DNA of 21,948 nucleotides from a virus, in IMG/VR virus record IMGVR_UViG_3300032217_000784, positions 1-21,948 of that record. One strand, written 5' to 3'. The position numbers and the translations under genes were made by a program. Positions 15,080 to 21,948 of this stretch are shown piece after piece. Under the pieces are notes generated by a model, which saw nothing but the letters and a program-made list of their open reading frames with translations, was not told the origin of the DNA and made no database searches. How positions within the stretch are numbered: position 1 is the stretch's first letter; each line of letters starts with the position of its first letter.

Positions 15080-15087
15080 TATTTATA
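15080..15087 (-). promoter_or_regulatory. T4-type late promoter TATAAATA before gp32
   Basis: The minus strand carries a perfect match to the T4 late promoter octamer, in the intergenic region upstream of gp32. As -13 to -6 it predicts a transcript start near 15074 and a leader of about 72 nt. This box is recognised by gp55-type sigma with gp33 and the gp45 clamp; gp33 is encoded just upstream. Confidence 0.75.
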
Positions 15088-15110
15088 AGACTTTGTGTCT
15101 TATTCTTTGG

Positions 15111-15156
15111 CAATACTAGGGCGCAAAGTGGTTTATTACTTTTGATCTTAGTATTG
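15111..15156. other. Nested inverted repeat between the 138-aa gene and gp32
   Basis: CAATACTA (15111-15118) and TAGTATTG (15149-15156) form an 8-bp outer stem. AAAGT (15125-15129) and ACTTT (15138-15142) form an inner stem, with six bases between the stems on each side. There is no U-tract, so it is not a standard terminator. It could be an mRNA-processing or protein-binding site between the 138-aa gene and gp32. Function unknown. Confidence 0.4.
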
Positions 15157-15187
15157 TTGTTCAATGTTTTTAGTAGTAGAACTGGAA

Positions 15188-15604
15188 TCATTGTTCTTCA
15201 ATCTTTAATGGACCAGAAACATTGATTTCGCAATCAACAGATACCCATCCATCTTGTTCTAATCCCCATGTGCCGTCTTCTTCATAGATTGAATTGAATG
15301 CTTCTCTATCTTCTTCTGGCATGTTACTTGGAAAATCCCAATCTTCCCAAACACCATCTTGTGTGTCAAAATCAAATACATCACCAAAGTCTTCATATAG
15401 ATCAGTTCCAACACTCGAATCATATGATGCTAACCATTGTTCGATGGTAAGATCATCTGGTGCTGGTACTGTAAATTTACCCCAGCGCCAACCCATGTTT
15501 TGTTGGACCATGTAGTCGTTTTTTCTCCAGTAACAAATGTCGTTGATACATTTTTTGTGTTCTGGAGTAATGATCCAAACTTTGTCGTTAACTTCTGGTT
15601 CCAT
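15188..15604 (-). CDS. Acidic 138-aa protein of unknown function between gp33 and gp32
   Basis: 138 aa, very acidic and rich in tryptophan. The N-terminal 55 residues (NDKVWIITPEHKKC..., MGWRWGKFTVP) look like a small beta domain. The second half has repeated Asp/Glu/Trp segments (YEDFGDVFDFDTQDGVWEDW, NMPEEDREAF) and ends SGPLKIEEQ. I know no function. In T4 the gene between 33 and 32 is 59, the helicase loader; this protein shows no resemblance to gp59 and is much shorter. It begins 3 nt after gp33 with GAGGA before the ATG, so it is co-transcribed from the sigma70-type promoter. Its charge would fit a partner of a DNA-binding protein or a DNA mimic, which is speculation. Confidence 0.8.
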   Translation of the reverse strand: MEPEVNDKVWIITPEHKKCINDICYWRKNDYMVQQNMGWRWGKFTVPAPDDLTIEQWLASYDSSVGTDLYEDFGDVFDFDTQDGVWEDWDFPSNMPEEDREAFNSIYEEDGTWGLEQDGWVSVDCEINVSGPLKIEEQ

Positions 15605-15607
15605 AGT

Positions 15608-15847
15608 TTAGTCCTCATCGTCTAGTGGTAGTCTTGCTTTTTGGGGAATCAATCTAGCTTTCATTGCTTCGCTTTCAATCGTAGCTTTCATCTTTGGTGT
15701 AATGAGTGCTGCCGCTGTTTCGACTTCAATCTTCTTCCGTTCACAATATTCTAGAATCGTGTCTATCATTGTAATCGGCTGTAGCTGTTTTTGCAAGGAT
15801 TTGATTTCTCCTTCAAACTCTTTTTGAGTTAGAATTTTAAGATTCAT
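15608..15847 (-). CDS. 33: Late transcription accessory protein gp33-like
   Basis: 79 aa. I choose the ATG at 15847, with AGGA seven nt upstream, over a TTG six codons earlier. The core MIDTILEYCERKKIEVETAAALITPKMK, followed by ATIESEAMKARLIP, matches the aquatic-phage form of gp33 (a helix with DAV-HYCE, then IEVE--AKLI, then K-KIE-EA). gp33 binds the flap of RNA polymerase and, with the sigma-like gp55 and the gp45 clamp, activates late promoters. It is shorter than T4 gp33 (112 aa) and ends LPLDDED, so a T4-style hydrophobic clamp-binding tail is not obvious. It sits directly behind a sigma70-type promoter and upstream of gp32, as in T4. Confidence 0.82.
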   Translation of the reverse strand: MNLKILTQKEFEGEIKSLQKQLQPITMIDTILEYCERKKIEVETAAALITPKMKATIESEAMKARLIPQKARLPLDDED

Positions 15848-15871
15848 AGTTTTCCTATTGAACAAAGAATA

Positions 15872-15900
15872 AGTATAACAGACTCTTACTTAAAAGTCAA
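15872..15900 (-). promoter_or_regulatory. Sigma70-type promoter for gp33, the 138-aa gene and gp32
   Basis: On the minus strand, TTGACT (15900-15895) is followed by a 17-bp spacer (15894-15878) and TATACT (15877-15872). This is one mismatch from consensus in each hexamer, at the best spacing. The start of transcription would be near 15865, about 18 nt before the gp33 ATG. It lies in the 54-base gap right after the FkbM methyltransferase stop. This would let host polymerase make gp33 and gp32 before late promoters work. Confidence 0.75.
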
Positions 15901-15901
15901 A

Positions 15902-16579
15902 TCACTTGAATAATAACTTTGCCGGGAATTGATTAGTCGCTGCTCGGATCTTAATATCGTTTGCAACTTCCATATTCACTAGATCTGGTGCTACCCACCA
16001 ATCTTCATATGGATTGCCACCATCGACTAATACGTCACCAATAATTAGTTCGTATCCTAGATTTGATAGAAATTTTCTACTTTCCTGTCGAACCTCGAGA
16101 CCTTCATCTCCAGTATAAGCATCGGTTTCAAAAGTAATTATTTTAAATCTATATTCATCATGAGGTAGTCTTTTAAGAACTCGAAATGTTTTTTCTGGAG
16201 GTTCAATATCACATTGAAGATAATCTAATACTTTTTCGCCATTATAGTTATTGTCGAGAATTTGCTTATAGTCTACTGTCAAAGCATCACAAGCTAAAAA
16301 CTTATCTTTACTTCTTTGCATATTCCAAGATTCACGCAAACTTTCTATACAATCTATACTTACACCAGTCCAATCATATTCTTTTGAAAGTAGATATGTA
16401 TTATTCGTATAGTCTGGAACATTGCATCCAATTTCTAAATAACTTCCATTCATTTTCCCATCTAACACAGATAGAACAAATATGTCTTGATATGCTTGAC
16501 TAAATGTTTCGCGAATCGTATCACTCTTATTGAAAGAATAGTATAAAGTGCCAGACCAGTTGTTGTAGTATCTACTCAT
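15902..16579 (-). CDS. FkbM-family methyltransferase
   Basis: 225 aa. It has the SAM-dependent methyltransferase pattern of the FkbM family: SQAYQDIFVLSVLDGKMNGS (27-46) leading into motif I YLEIGCN (47-53), then NNTYLLSKEYDWTGVSID (59-76), where the final acidic residue would bind the SAM ribose. FLACDALTVDY and DYLQCDIEPPE follow. FkbM enzymes add methyl groups to hydroxyls, often on sugars or lipopolysaccharide. As the last gene of the sugar operon, overlapping the glycosyltransferase by 4 nt (ATGA), it probably O-methylates a glycan. There is no signal peptide, so it is cytoplasmic. It is immediately followed by the gp33 promoter, with no terminator seen between. Confidence 0.82.
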   Translation of the reverse strand: MSRYYNNWSGTLYYSFNKSDTIRETFSQAYQDIFVLSVLDGKMNGSYLEIGCNVPDYTNNTYLLSKEYDWTGVSIDCIESLRESWNMQRSKDKFLACDALTVDYKQILDNNYNGEKVLDYLQCDIEPPEKTFRVLKRLPHDEYRFKIITFETDAYTGDEGLEVRQESRKFLSNLGYELIIGDVLVDGGNPYEDWWVAPDLVNMEVANDIKIRAATNQFPAKLLFK

Positions 16580-17502
16580 TTTTCTATAATGCTCTCATAA
16601 AGATTTAAAAGATTCGTTGGATTCCATGCATCATAGAATTCTTGAAGTGGCTCAACACCAGCAGCAATTATATCTTTAATTGATGTTTTTGTCAAATCGT
16701 TAAAGTCCCTTCTTACATGTGAAAAGAAGCTAGAATGATTTACACCAAATGGTTTTCTTGATGCTAATGCACGATCAATAGATCCAGAGACTCCAGGAAC
16801 TTCTGGAGTCTGATACCAATACAAATTAATATCATTTTGATTTAGCCATGAGATTAAATCTTTTTTGGATAAAAAATCTCTAGTGAAATTAATTTTCACA
16901 TTGCTATTTGCAAGTTCTAAACATTTATCCACTAATGCACCAGATAGTTTACCAGTAGGATCAACAAACACGCCATCAGAAACATGTAGATTTAGAATCA
17001 CATCTTCTGTGAATTGTTCATTGATTAATCGAATTAATGTTGGCAAGTCTTTAGTTCGATTACTGATTCCACTAGTACCAATTTTAATAGTTCCATTCGG
17101 CTTGCTATATTGGATGTCATCGTAGTATGTAATTGGGGGGATTCCTGCAAATTCATTTTCTTCTAATTCAGCATTAGGATCTGTATGTATATAATAATCG
17201 GCGCCAGTAAATGTGTTTAGATGTTCATGTCCAAAGATCGCAATTTGCTTTACAAGACCAGCATTATGAATTGGACGAGTGATGCTACTATTCAACCAAT
17301 TCATTGTATGTGGATGATGATTGTAAATGATTGCTACTGTATCATTTTCTTCTAGATGATTATACAAATCTTCTTTGTTGTTTGTTGCGAGAAAATCAAA
17401 TTCGTATTTTGTTGAAGTCTTTAGAATTTCAAAGACAGAATCAGCATATTGATAGATGCCACATTCTTTAGATTCACCAGTAACTAATAATACATTTTTC
17501 AT
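16576..17502 (-). CDS. Glycosyltransferase, GT-B fold (GT4-like)
   Basis: 308 aa. The N-terminal half starts MKNVLLVTGESKECGIYQYA, the usual first strand and Gly loop of a GT-B enzyme, and contains a VAIIYNHHPHTMNWL strand-helix. The C-terminal half begins at about residue 137 with IKIGTSGISNRTKDLPTLIR and carries SGSIDRALASRKPFGVN near 242-258, which resembles the nucleotide-sugar-binding segment of GT4 enzymes (G-S---EALA-GKPVV). The usual E-x7-E is not clear, so family assignment is loose. It probably transfers a sugar from an NDP donor inside the cell. It overlaps both neighbouring genes by 4 nt. Confidence 0.65.
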   Translation of the reverse strand: MKNVLLVTGESKECGIYQYADSVFEILKTSTKYEFDFLATNNKEDLYNHLEENDTVAIIYNHHPHTMNWLNSSITRPIHNAGLVKQIAIFGHEHLNTFTGADYYIHTDPNAELEENEFAGIPPITYYDDIQYSKPNGTIKIGTSGISNRTKDLPTLIRLINEQFTEDVILNLHVSDGVFVDPTGKLSGALVDKCLELANSNVKINFTRDFLSKKDLISWLNQNDINLYWYQTPEVPGVSGSIDRALASRKPFGVNHSSFFSHVRRDFNDLTKTSIKDIIAAGVEPLQEFYDAWNPTNLLNLYESIIEK

Positions 17503-18416
17503 TCAAATAACTCCACAGTGGGCTTTTTATAATTTACATACGAAGGATGTCGTATTAAATTTTCACAGATTTCAATTGCTTTGTTATCATCAATAGTATC
17601 ACTAAAAAATGAATTTGCTAAGTATTCACCTTCACCCATCAAACAATCTCTCATCTTATGCGAAAAACACATGAACGTCTTTTGATAGTTATTCATGTTT
17701 TCTTTAATATGTGCATAACTGAACGGACCACTATTCTTTCCGATAATCAATTTAGTGAATTGACTTAGATAAGCAATCTGATTTAAATTTCCTATATGAG
17801 CATTAAATAAATCATCAGTATATGTTACGTTTGGTAACTCAACATCAACTTTATATGTCATAAGAAAATCTTTTTCTGGAAATCTCGTAGCAAGTTCAAA
17901 AATAATATTTTGCATATCACCCATGCTACTTTGCTCACTTTGCTGAACACCATTGCATATTAAAATGAATTCTTTAGGATTCGACCTAAGAAAATAATGA
18001 TTTGCTTCTGTAAGATCGAACTTTTGAAAATCGATAGAAGGATGATATCGTGAATAATCACCTTTCATTTCTAGATTTAATGCTTGATAAAACTCTTTCC
18101 ACATGTCATGCAAACAGTAAAAATTTGCATGATCTTTTTCTTTTAGATGCTTACCGATCCAACAGCCAACCCAAGTGTTGATGTAAAGAGTATTCTCTAC
18201 TTGTGCTAGTGGAGTGAATGTTCCAATAGGATGAATTGCACTTAAAGGAACATGCTCACAATTCAAATCCGAAACAATGTTTGGATGATTATCATGAGCA
18301 TATTTAAAAGTGATTCCGTTAGGATATCTCGAAATAATATCCCTAACGTATTCTTTATTGATGAAGCAATCGCCGTTTCTCCAACGATTGAAAAATGTTA
18401 TGTTGGTGATGTTCAT
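17499..18416 (-). CDS. Probable glycosyltransferase, GT-B/GT9-like, poorly characterised
   Basis: 305 aa. The layout suggests a GT-B fold: ITNITFFNRWRNGDCFINKE at the N-terminus is like the first strand and loop of heptosyltransferase-type proteins, with two Rossmann-like halves. The second half has FILICNGVQQSEQSSM (about 149-164), IIFELATRFPEKDFLMTYK, and NLNQIAYLSQFTKLIIGKNSGPFSYAHI (about 209-236), the last resembling the donor-site region of GT9 enzymes (a strand, then --D-G--H-A). No strict catalytic motif is visible. The gene is embedded between a C-methyltransferase and another glycosyltransferase, with 3- to 4-nt overlaps. The enzyme class is inferred from fold-like pattern and context. 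Confidence 0.5.
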   Translation of the reverse strand: MNITNITFFNRWRNGDCFINKEYVRDIISRYPNGITFKYAHDNHPNIVSDLNCEHVPLSAIHPIGTFTPLAQVENTLYINTWVGCWIGKHLKEKDHANFYCLHDMWKEFYQALNLEMKGDYSRYHPSIDFQKFDLTEANHYFLRSNPKEFILICNGVQQSEQSSMGDMQNIIFELATRFPEKDFLMTYKVDVELPNVTYTDDLFNAHIGNLNQIAYLSQFTKLIIGKNSGPFSYAHIKENMNNYQKTFMCFSHKMRDCLMGEGEYLANSFFSDTIDDNKAIEICENLIRHPSYVNYKKPTVELFE

Positions 18417-19642
18417 TTGGAGATAATTTCAAAAACTGGACAAGGAACAATAAACGCACCACCAGCATCTAGAAATGCTTTCTCTCTTACTTGAAACTCG
18501 CTAATGAAATGCCAGGGAAGTACCAAAGCATAGTCTGGCTTTGCTTTTCGCATTTCATCTTCGCTGATGATGGGAATGTTTGAACCAACTGTCTTGTATC
18601 CAAACTTGTATGGACTACGCTCTGCAATTGCTGTAACATGCGTATGATCGATACCAAAGTATTGTAGCAACGTATTGCCTTTGGTGCTTGCGCCATAGCC
18701 ATACACACTCTTACCTTTGCTCTTCGCATTGTCAATGAATTCAAGAACATCAACTTTCAAATCGTCAAGTCGGTGCTTGAATGAATTCCAAATGATTGGA
18801 CTTGAAATGTCAACCACATTGTTCTCATAGTTAAGGATTGATTCTACACGATAGTCACAAACATCGCGCAAAGGTGATGATCCAAAACTTGTAATTGATG
18901 CAGTATCTTTTTGGAAATAGATTCTAAAACTTCCACCATTAGTGTCATTCAAACTGCAATCAACAACACGGAAACCGTGCTGAGAGAATAGCTTATTGAT
19001 ACTCTTTAGATCATAGTAGTAAACATGCTCATGGCAAATGTTATCAAATGCTAGTTGATTAATCATCAAAGGTGTATAACTCATTTGAAGAACTGCAACA
19101 CCATCATCATCAAGAACATCATACATGTCTTTTACAAATGGATGCGGATCATCTAGATCATAAAACATTGCAATACAAGTAATGACTTTTGCTTTCTTGC
19201 CAGCAAATTTAGTTCTTTCCCATGCAGATTTAGTAAAGTAATCTTGGACAACTGTAGCAACTTTGCTGCTCTCTGCATAGAATGAATCGTCGCAAGGATC
19301 GATACCGACTTTGTTTAGATTGTCTGGAACCGCTTTCAATAGCGTTCCATCATTACATGCAATGTCAAGCCAAATGTCATCATCTTTTAGTTTAACGCGG
19401 GATGTAATTTCTTTTACGATACCTTGTAATTCAAGTGTCATGCTTGTATTGATTGCGCTACGATACCAATACTTGCCCCACATAGTAGATGGTGGAGCAA
19501 TATCTTTTGGATCCAAACGTGGTGCACCCAATTCTTCATCAAGATACAAATCGAGACTATATTTCTGACGACCTTGCATTTCGCTATCGTCTTTGATGAA
19601 ATCACTTACATAATGATTTCCAAGTTCAAGTAGTTTTTTCAT
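18413..19642 (-). CDS. Sugar C-methyltransferase (TylCIII-type, C-terminal Methyltransf_14 domain)
   Basis: 409 aa from the ATG at 19642, chosen because GGAG lies six nt upstream; an ATG at 19654 and a TTG at 19672 are less well placed. SAM site: WLDIACNDGTLL (91-102). NICHEHVYYYDL (201-212) is the conserved HEH-Y segment of NDP-sugar C-methyltransferases. KSVYGYGASTKGNTLL (311-325) starts the C-terminal domain typical of this family, and it ends VPCPVFEIISK. These enzymes add a methyl branch to carbon 3 of NDP-4-keto-6-deoxy sugars. The N-terminal CxxC zinc half-domain is missing: the protein begins right at its LLELGN end. It follows the DUF6165 gene with a 17-nt overlap. Confidence 0.82.
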   Translation of the reverse strand: MKKLLELGNHYVSDFIKDDSEMQGRQKYSLDLYLDEELGAPRLDPKDIAPPSTMWGKYWYRSAINTSMTLELQGIVKEITSRVKLKDDDIWLDIACNDGTLLKAVPDNLNKVGIDPCDDSFYAESSKVATVVQDYFTKSAWERTKFAGKKAKVITCIAMFYDLDDPHPFVKDMYDVLDDDGVAVLQMSYTPLMINQLAFDNICHEHVYYYDLKSINKLFSQHGFRVVDCSLNDTNGGSFRIYFQKDTASITSFGSSPLRDVCDYRVESILNYENNVVDISSPIIWNSFKHRLDDLKVDVLEFIDNAKSKGKSVYGYGASTKGNTLLQYFGIDHTHVTAIAERSPYKFGYKTVGSNIPIISEDEMRKAKPDYALVLPWHFISEFQVREKAFLDAGGAFIVPCPVFEIISK

Positions 19643-20024
19643 TAGTTTCTCCATGGTAAGATTTCTCTTCAATCAATTCAGAATTACAAAGTAGATTAAT
19701 TTCTTTCTTAATTCTTGCACGTTCATCATTAGTTTTAGGAATCAATTTAGCAACATTAATAAAATGTTCTTCATAAGATTCTATAGCAATTAGATCACGA
19801 ATGTCATCCTCAAGATTCCAGATTTGATAATTGATAGCAAATAATTCGTGAAATTGCTTTAGAACAACATCTTTGATTTGCTTATATGTATCTAGTGAAG
19901 TTAAAAGATCGTATTCTTTCTTAATATTTGTTAGCTTCTCTTCGTTTTTGATTTCAATCATCTTTATTTGAAGAATTGTAATTCGATCAATAAGATCACC
20001 GATACTTCCTGGTATTAACGTCAT
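19626..20024 (-). CDS. DUF6165-like helical protein
   Basis: 132 aa, nearly all helix and charged. The N-terminal GSIGDLIDRITILQIKMIEI (6-25), the central LFAINYQIWNLEDDIRDLI (about 62-80) and the C-terminal KTNDERARIKKEIN (about 97-110) with a closing EEKSYHG match the DUF6165 pattern found in lipopolysaccharide and surface-sugar gene clusters (GELIDKITILEIK; N--LW-IEDDIR; ND-RA-IK--IN). Biochemical function is not known. It has a 4-nt overlap with the upstream cytidylyltransferase-cupin gene and extends into the C-methyltransferase start, so it is made with these enzymes. A structural or scaffolding role in sugar synthesis is a guess. Confidence 0.65.
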   Translation of the reverse strand: MTLIPGSIGDLIDRITILQIKMIEIKNEEKLTNIKKEYDLLTSLDTYKQIKDVVLKQFHELFAINYQIWNLEDDIRDLIAIESYEEHFINVAKLIPKTNDERARIKKEINLLCNSELIEEKSYHGETNEKTT

Positions 20025-20881
20025 TTTCTTTCAATATCCTCTTCAGCGCAATTTTCGCCATACTGTATTTCAATAATTCTCAATGGACTATCTGTTTCGT
20101 TACAGAGTTTGTGCCATTGTTCTTTATCGATATGTAGACATTCAAATTTATTAAAATTTCCAACTAGTTCAATATCAGAATTTAAAGTATATACTGAAGC
20201 TGTGCCTTCCGCAACAAACCAATGCTCCGCACGATTCTTATGCCGTTGCATACTCAAACATGTTTTTGGCTCAATCGTCAATTCTTTCACTTTAATTTCT
20301 TTGTTTTGTTCATGCAAAACTCTATAATATCCCCACGACCTATTAGTCTTAGGCGCTTTCCATTCTTCAAGAATCCATGAAGATGAATTCATTTTATTGT
20401 CACCACCAACGGAGAATGCAAACTCCAAGTTGGTTTTATATTGTTCATCATCAAGCAATCCCATTTCTGGAATGTTATCTACCGTTCGATCTCCGCCATT
20501 TGCAAAAATAATTTTTGCATTAGAAAATTTTTCGGAAACTTGTTTGATTGCATTGATTGAATTATTTTCGTCATCGTTAAATTCGATAACGTAATCTACC
20601 ATTTCTAAATTCTTAATCAATTGAAATCGTTCATTCCAAGTATAGAATGAACGACCTTTTTTTCTCTTCAACCAAGAATCCGAATTAATACCAACAACAA
20701 GTATATCTCCAAGTTCTTTAGCAGATTTGAAGTATGCGAGATGCCCAGAGTGAAGTGGATCAAATCCACCAGTAACTAGAACTACTTTTTTTTCTGGTGA
20801 TCGGACTAGAATTTTTTCTAATGAACCAAATTCTCTTTTGTAAATTGTTTCACCTTTATCAGGACTTTCATAGATATGCAT
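20021..20881 (-). CDS. Fused nucleotidyltransferase (HldE/RfaE2-like) and cupin (mannose-6-phosphate isomerase type)
   Basis: 286 aa, two domains. Residues about 31-170 are a cytidylyltransferase-type fold: [16 protein letters not shown] with the H44-x-x-H47 motif, [13 protein letters not shown] (65-76), and ANGGDR (127-132), which parallels the KGGD segment of the C-terminal half of HldE. Residues about 181-285 are a cupin of the type fused to or paired with mannose-1-phosphate guanylyltransferase: [30 protein letters not shown] with metal ligands Q212, H214, E219 and H257, and [16 protein letters not shown]. The fusion suggests activation and isomerisation of a sugar phosphate. GAGGAAA precedes the ATG; the gene overlaps the end of gmd by 14 nt. 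Confidence 0.8.
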   Translation of the reverse strand: MHIYESPDKGETIYKREFGSLEKILVRSPEKKVVLVTGGFDPLHSGHLAYFKSAKELGDILVVGINSDSWLKRKKGRSFYTWNERFQLIKNLEMVDYVIEFNDDENNSINAIKQVSEKFSNAKIIFANGGDRTVDNIPEMGLLDDEQYKTNLEFAFSVGGDNKMNSSSWILEEWKAPKTNRSWGYYRVLHEQNKEIKVKELTIEPKTCLSMQRHKNRAEHWFVAEGTASVYTLNSDIELVGNFNKFECLHIDKEQWHKLCNETDSPLRIIEIQYGENCAEEDIERK

Positions 20882-21899
20882 TTTTTTGTTTCCTCATTTC
20901 AGTTTCACACATTTCGAATACCAAGTCTTTAAACGTGTACTCAGACTGCCAGTCTAACATTTTCTTAGCTTTACTGCAATCGCCGAAAATCATTGGCACT
21001 TCTGCCGGCCGATAGAATTGTTTATTGACTTCAATAATTTTATTGCCAGTCGAAGTGTTGATACCAACTTCATTCAAACCTTCTCCACGCCATTCAATTT
21101 CGAATCCGAGATATTCTGCAACACCTTCGCAAAAATCGCGAACTGAACGCTCTTCGTCACTGGAGATAACATAATCATCCGGCTTGTCTTGTTGCAACAT
21201 TGCCCACATTGCGCGGACATAATCTTTAGCATGGCCCCAACCACGGCGAGTATTTAAATTACCTAATTGTAGAATTGGCTGTAATCCAAGGTGGGTACGA
21301 ATCATTCCTTGAACGATCTTTCGAGTAACAAACTCTGGACCACGTCGTGGGCTTTCATGATTGAATAGGATACCATTACATGCGAAGAGATTAAAACTTT
21401 CGCGATAGTTCACTACAATCCAGTAGCCGTAGAGTTTGGCTATAGCATATGGTGATCGTGGATAGAATGGAGTATTCTCTGTTTGCGGAGTCTCTTTTAC
21501 TTTGCCATATAATTCACTTGTCGATGCTTGATAAAACTTTACTTGTTTTTCTTTCGCAAGTGTTTTAACAGCTTCAAGTAATTTTAGAACACCGATTGCG
21601 TTTGTCTCAGCAGTGTATGTTGGGCAATCGTGACTTACGCTAACGTGACTTTGTGCGCCAAGATTATAAACCTCATCTGGCTTCACTTTAAAAACAATAG
21701 ACTGTAGATTTGCAGAATCGGTCAAATCGCCATAATGAAGTTTAAGTCTATGTTGAATGGATTCGATGTTGACAGCATTGATTCCTGTACTTGAGCGCCT
21801 AACAATTCCATGAACCTCGTATCCCTTATCAAGTAGAAGTTCTGCGAGATAGCTTCCGTCTTGACCAGTAATACCAGTAATCAATGCAACTTTACTCAT
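20868..21899 (-). CDS. gmd: GDP-mannose 4,6-dehydratase
   Basis: 343 aa, full length. Short-chain dehydrogenase/epimerase type: [11 protein letters not shown] (8-18) binds NADP, RRSS (34-37) is the usual NADP phosphate contact, and QASTSELYG (124-132) holds T127 and E129, with Y151-x-x-x-K155 in the SPYAIAK segment; these match the catalytic residues T, E, Y and K of E. coli Gmd. [18 protein letters not shown] is also highly typical. It converts GDP-D-mannose to GDP-4-keto-6-deoxy-D-mannose, the precursor of GDP-fucose, GDP-rhamnose and GDP-perosamine. No fucose synthase or Rmd is within the window. AGAGGTG lies before the ATG and an extended -10 promoter upstream. First gene of the sugar operon in this window. 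Confidence 0.95.
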   Translation of the reverse strand: MSKVALITGITGQDGSYLAELLLDKGYEVHGIVRRSSTGINAVNIESIQHRLKLHYGDLTDSANLQSIVFKVKPDEVYNLGAQSHVSVSHDCPTYTAETNAIGVLKLLEAVKTLAKEKQVKFYQASTSELYGKVKETPQTENTPFYPRSPYAIAKLYGYWIVVNYRESFNLFACNGILFNHESPRRGPEFVTRKIVQGMIRTHLGLQPILQLGNLNTRRGWGHAKDYVRAMWAMLQQDKPDDYVISSDEERSVRDFCEGVAEYLGFEIEWRGEGLNEVGINTSTGNKIIEVNKQFYRPAEVPMIFGDCSKAKKMLDWQSEYTFKDLVFEMCETEMRKQKNAYL

Positions 21900-21926
21900 A
21901 ATTTTTCACCTCTAAAGAAAAACATT

Positions 21927-21935
21927 ATTCTAACA
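21927..21935 (-). promoter_or_regulatory. Possible extended -10 promoter for the sugar operon
   Basis: The minus strand has TGT directly followed by TAGAAT (21935-21927), i.e. a TGn extended -10 with one mismatch to TATAAT, giving a start near 21920 and a leader of about 20 nt before gmd. The -35 region would lie at or past the window edge. Confidence 0.4.
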
Positions 21936-21948
21936 TACAACTATATAT

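Noticed and set aside
1-21948. tRNA genes, CRISPR arrays, transposons, integrase or attachment sites
   Set aside because: None seen on either strand. Almost the whole window is coding and the largest gap (15003-15187) holds promoter and leader elements only.

Overview
The window looks like part of the genome of a T4-like contractile-tailed phage (myovirus). It carries recognisable relatives of T4 gp6 (start only), gp25, gp5, gp27, gp53, gp48, gp4, possibly gp2, a gp54/gp19-type tube protein, gp26/gp51, gp33 and gp32, packed with 1-4 nt overlaps. Composition is strongly AT-rich, and the gp5, gp26 and gp33 versions look like those of marine or aquatic T4-like phages rather than enterobacterial T4. 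The host cannot be read from the sequence. There are no photosynthesis genes here, so a SAR11-type or other AT-rich aquatic host is as plausible as a cyanobacterium.

Layout. (1) 1-5548, minus strand: baseplate operon, read in the order gp48, gp53, gp27-like hub, P-loop/zeta-toxin-like kinase, 78-aa unknown, gp5-like spike without lysozyme, histone-H1-like 61-aa protein, gp25, start of gp6. (2) 5579-14049, plus strand: gp4 nuclease, gp2-like protein, tube-fold protein, gp26/gp51-like protein, a 64-aa frame joined to it by a possible -1 frameshift site, a holin-like membrane protein, and a 1791-aa virion protein with a lysozyme-like domain. (3) 14051-14078: a hairpin that can terminate both converging transcripts. 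(4) 14100-15847, minus: gp33, an acidic 138-aa unknown and gp32, with a sigma70-type promoter in front of gp33 and a perfect T4-type late promoter (TATAAATA) in front of gp32. (5) 15902-21899, minus: a translationally coupled sugar operon read as gmd, cytidylyltransferase-cupin fusion, DUF6165, C-methyltransferase, two glycosyltransferases, FkbM methyltransferase.

How it fits together. Regions 1 and 2 build the baseplate hub, wedge and tail tube and complete the head. gp5 lacks its usual lysozyme domain, so the lysozyme-like domain in the 1791-aa protein probably takes over cell-wall penetration. Region 4 serves replication and the switch to late transcription. Region 5 makes GDP-4-keto-6-deoxymannose and probably methylates and transfers a sugar, either to modify the host surface or to decorate virions. 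The points most worth checking are the in-phase slippery sequence at the end of the gp26 gene, the gp32 mRNA leader (hairpin at the predicted transcript start, then an unstructured A/U-rich stretch) together with a gp32 that has no cysteines, the kinase and the H1-like gene inside the baseplate operon, and the cytidylyltransferase-cupin fusion. No tRNA, CRISPR array or insertion sequence was seen, and no gene-free stretch exceeds 300 bases.
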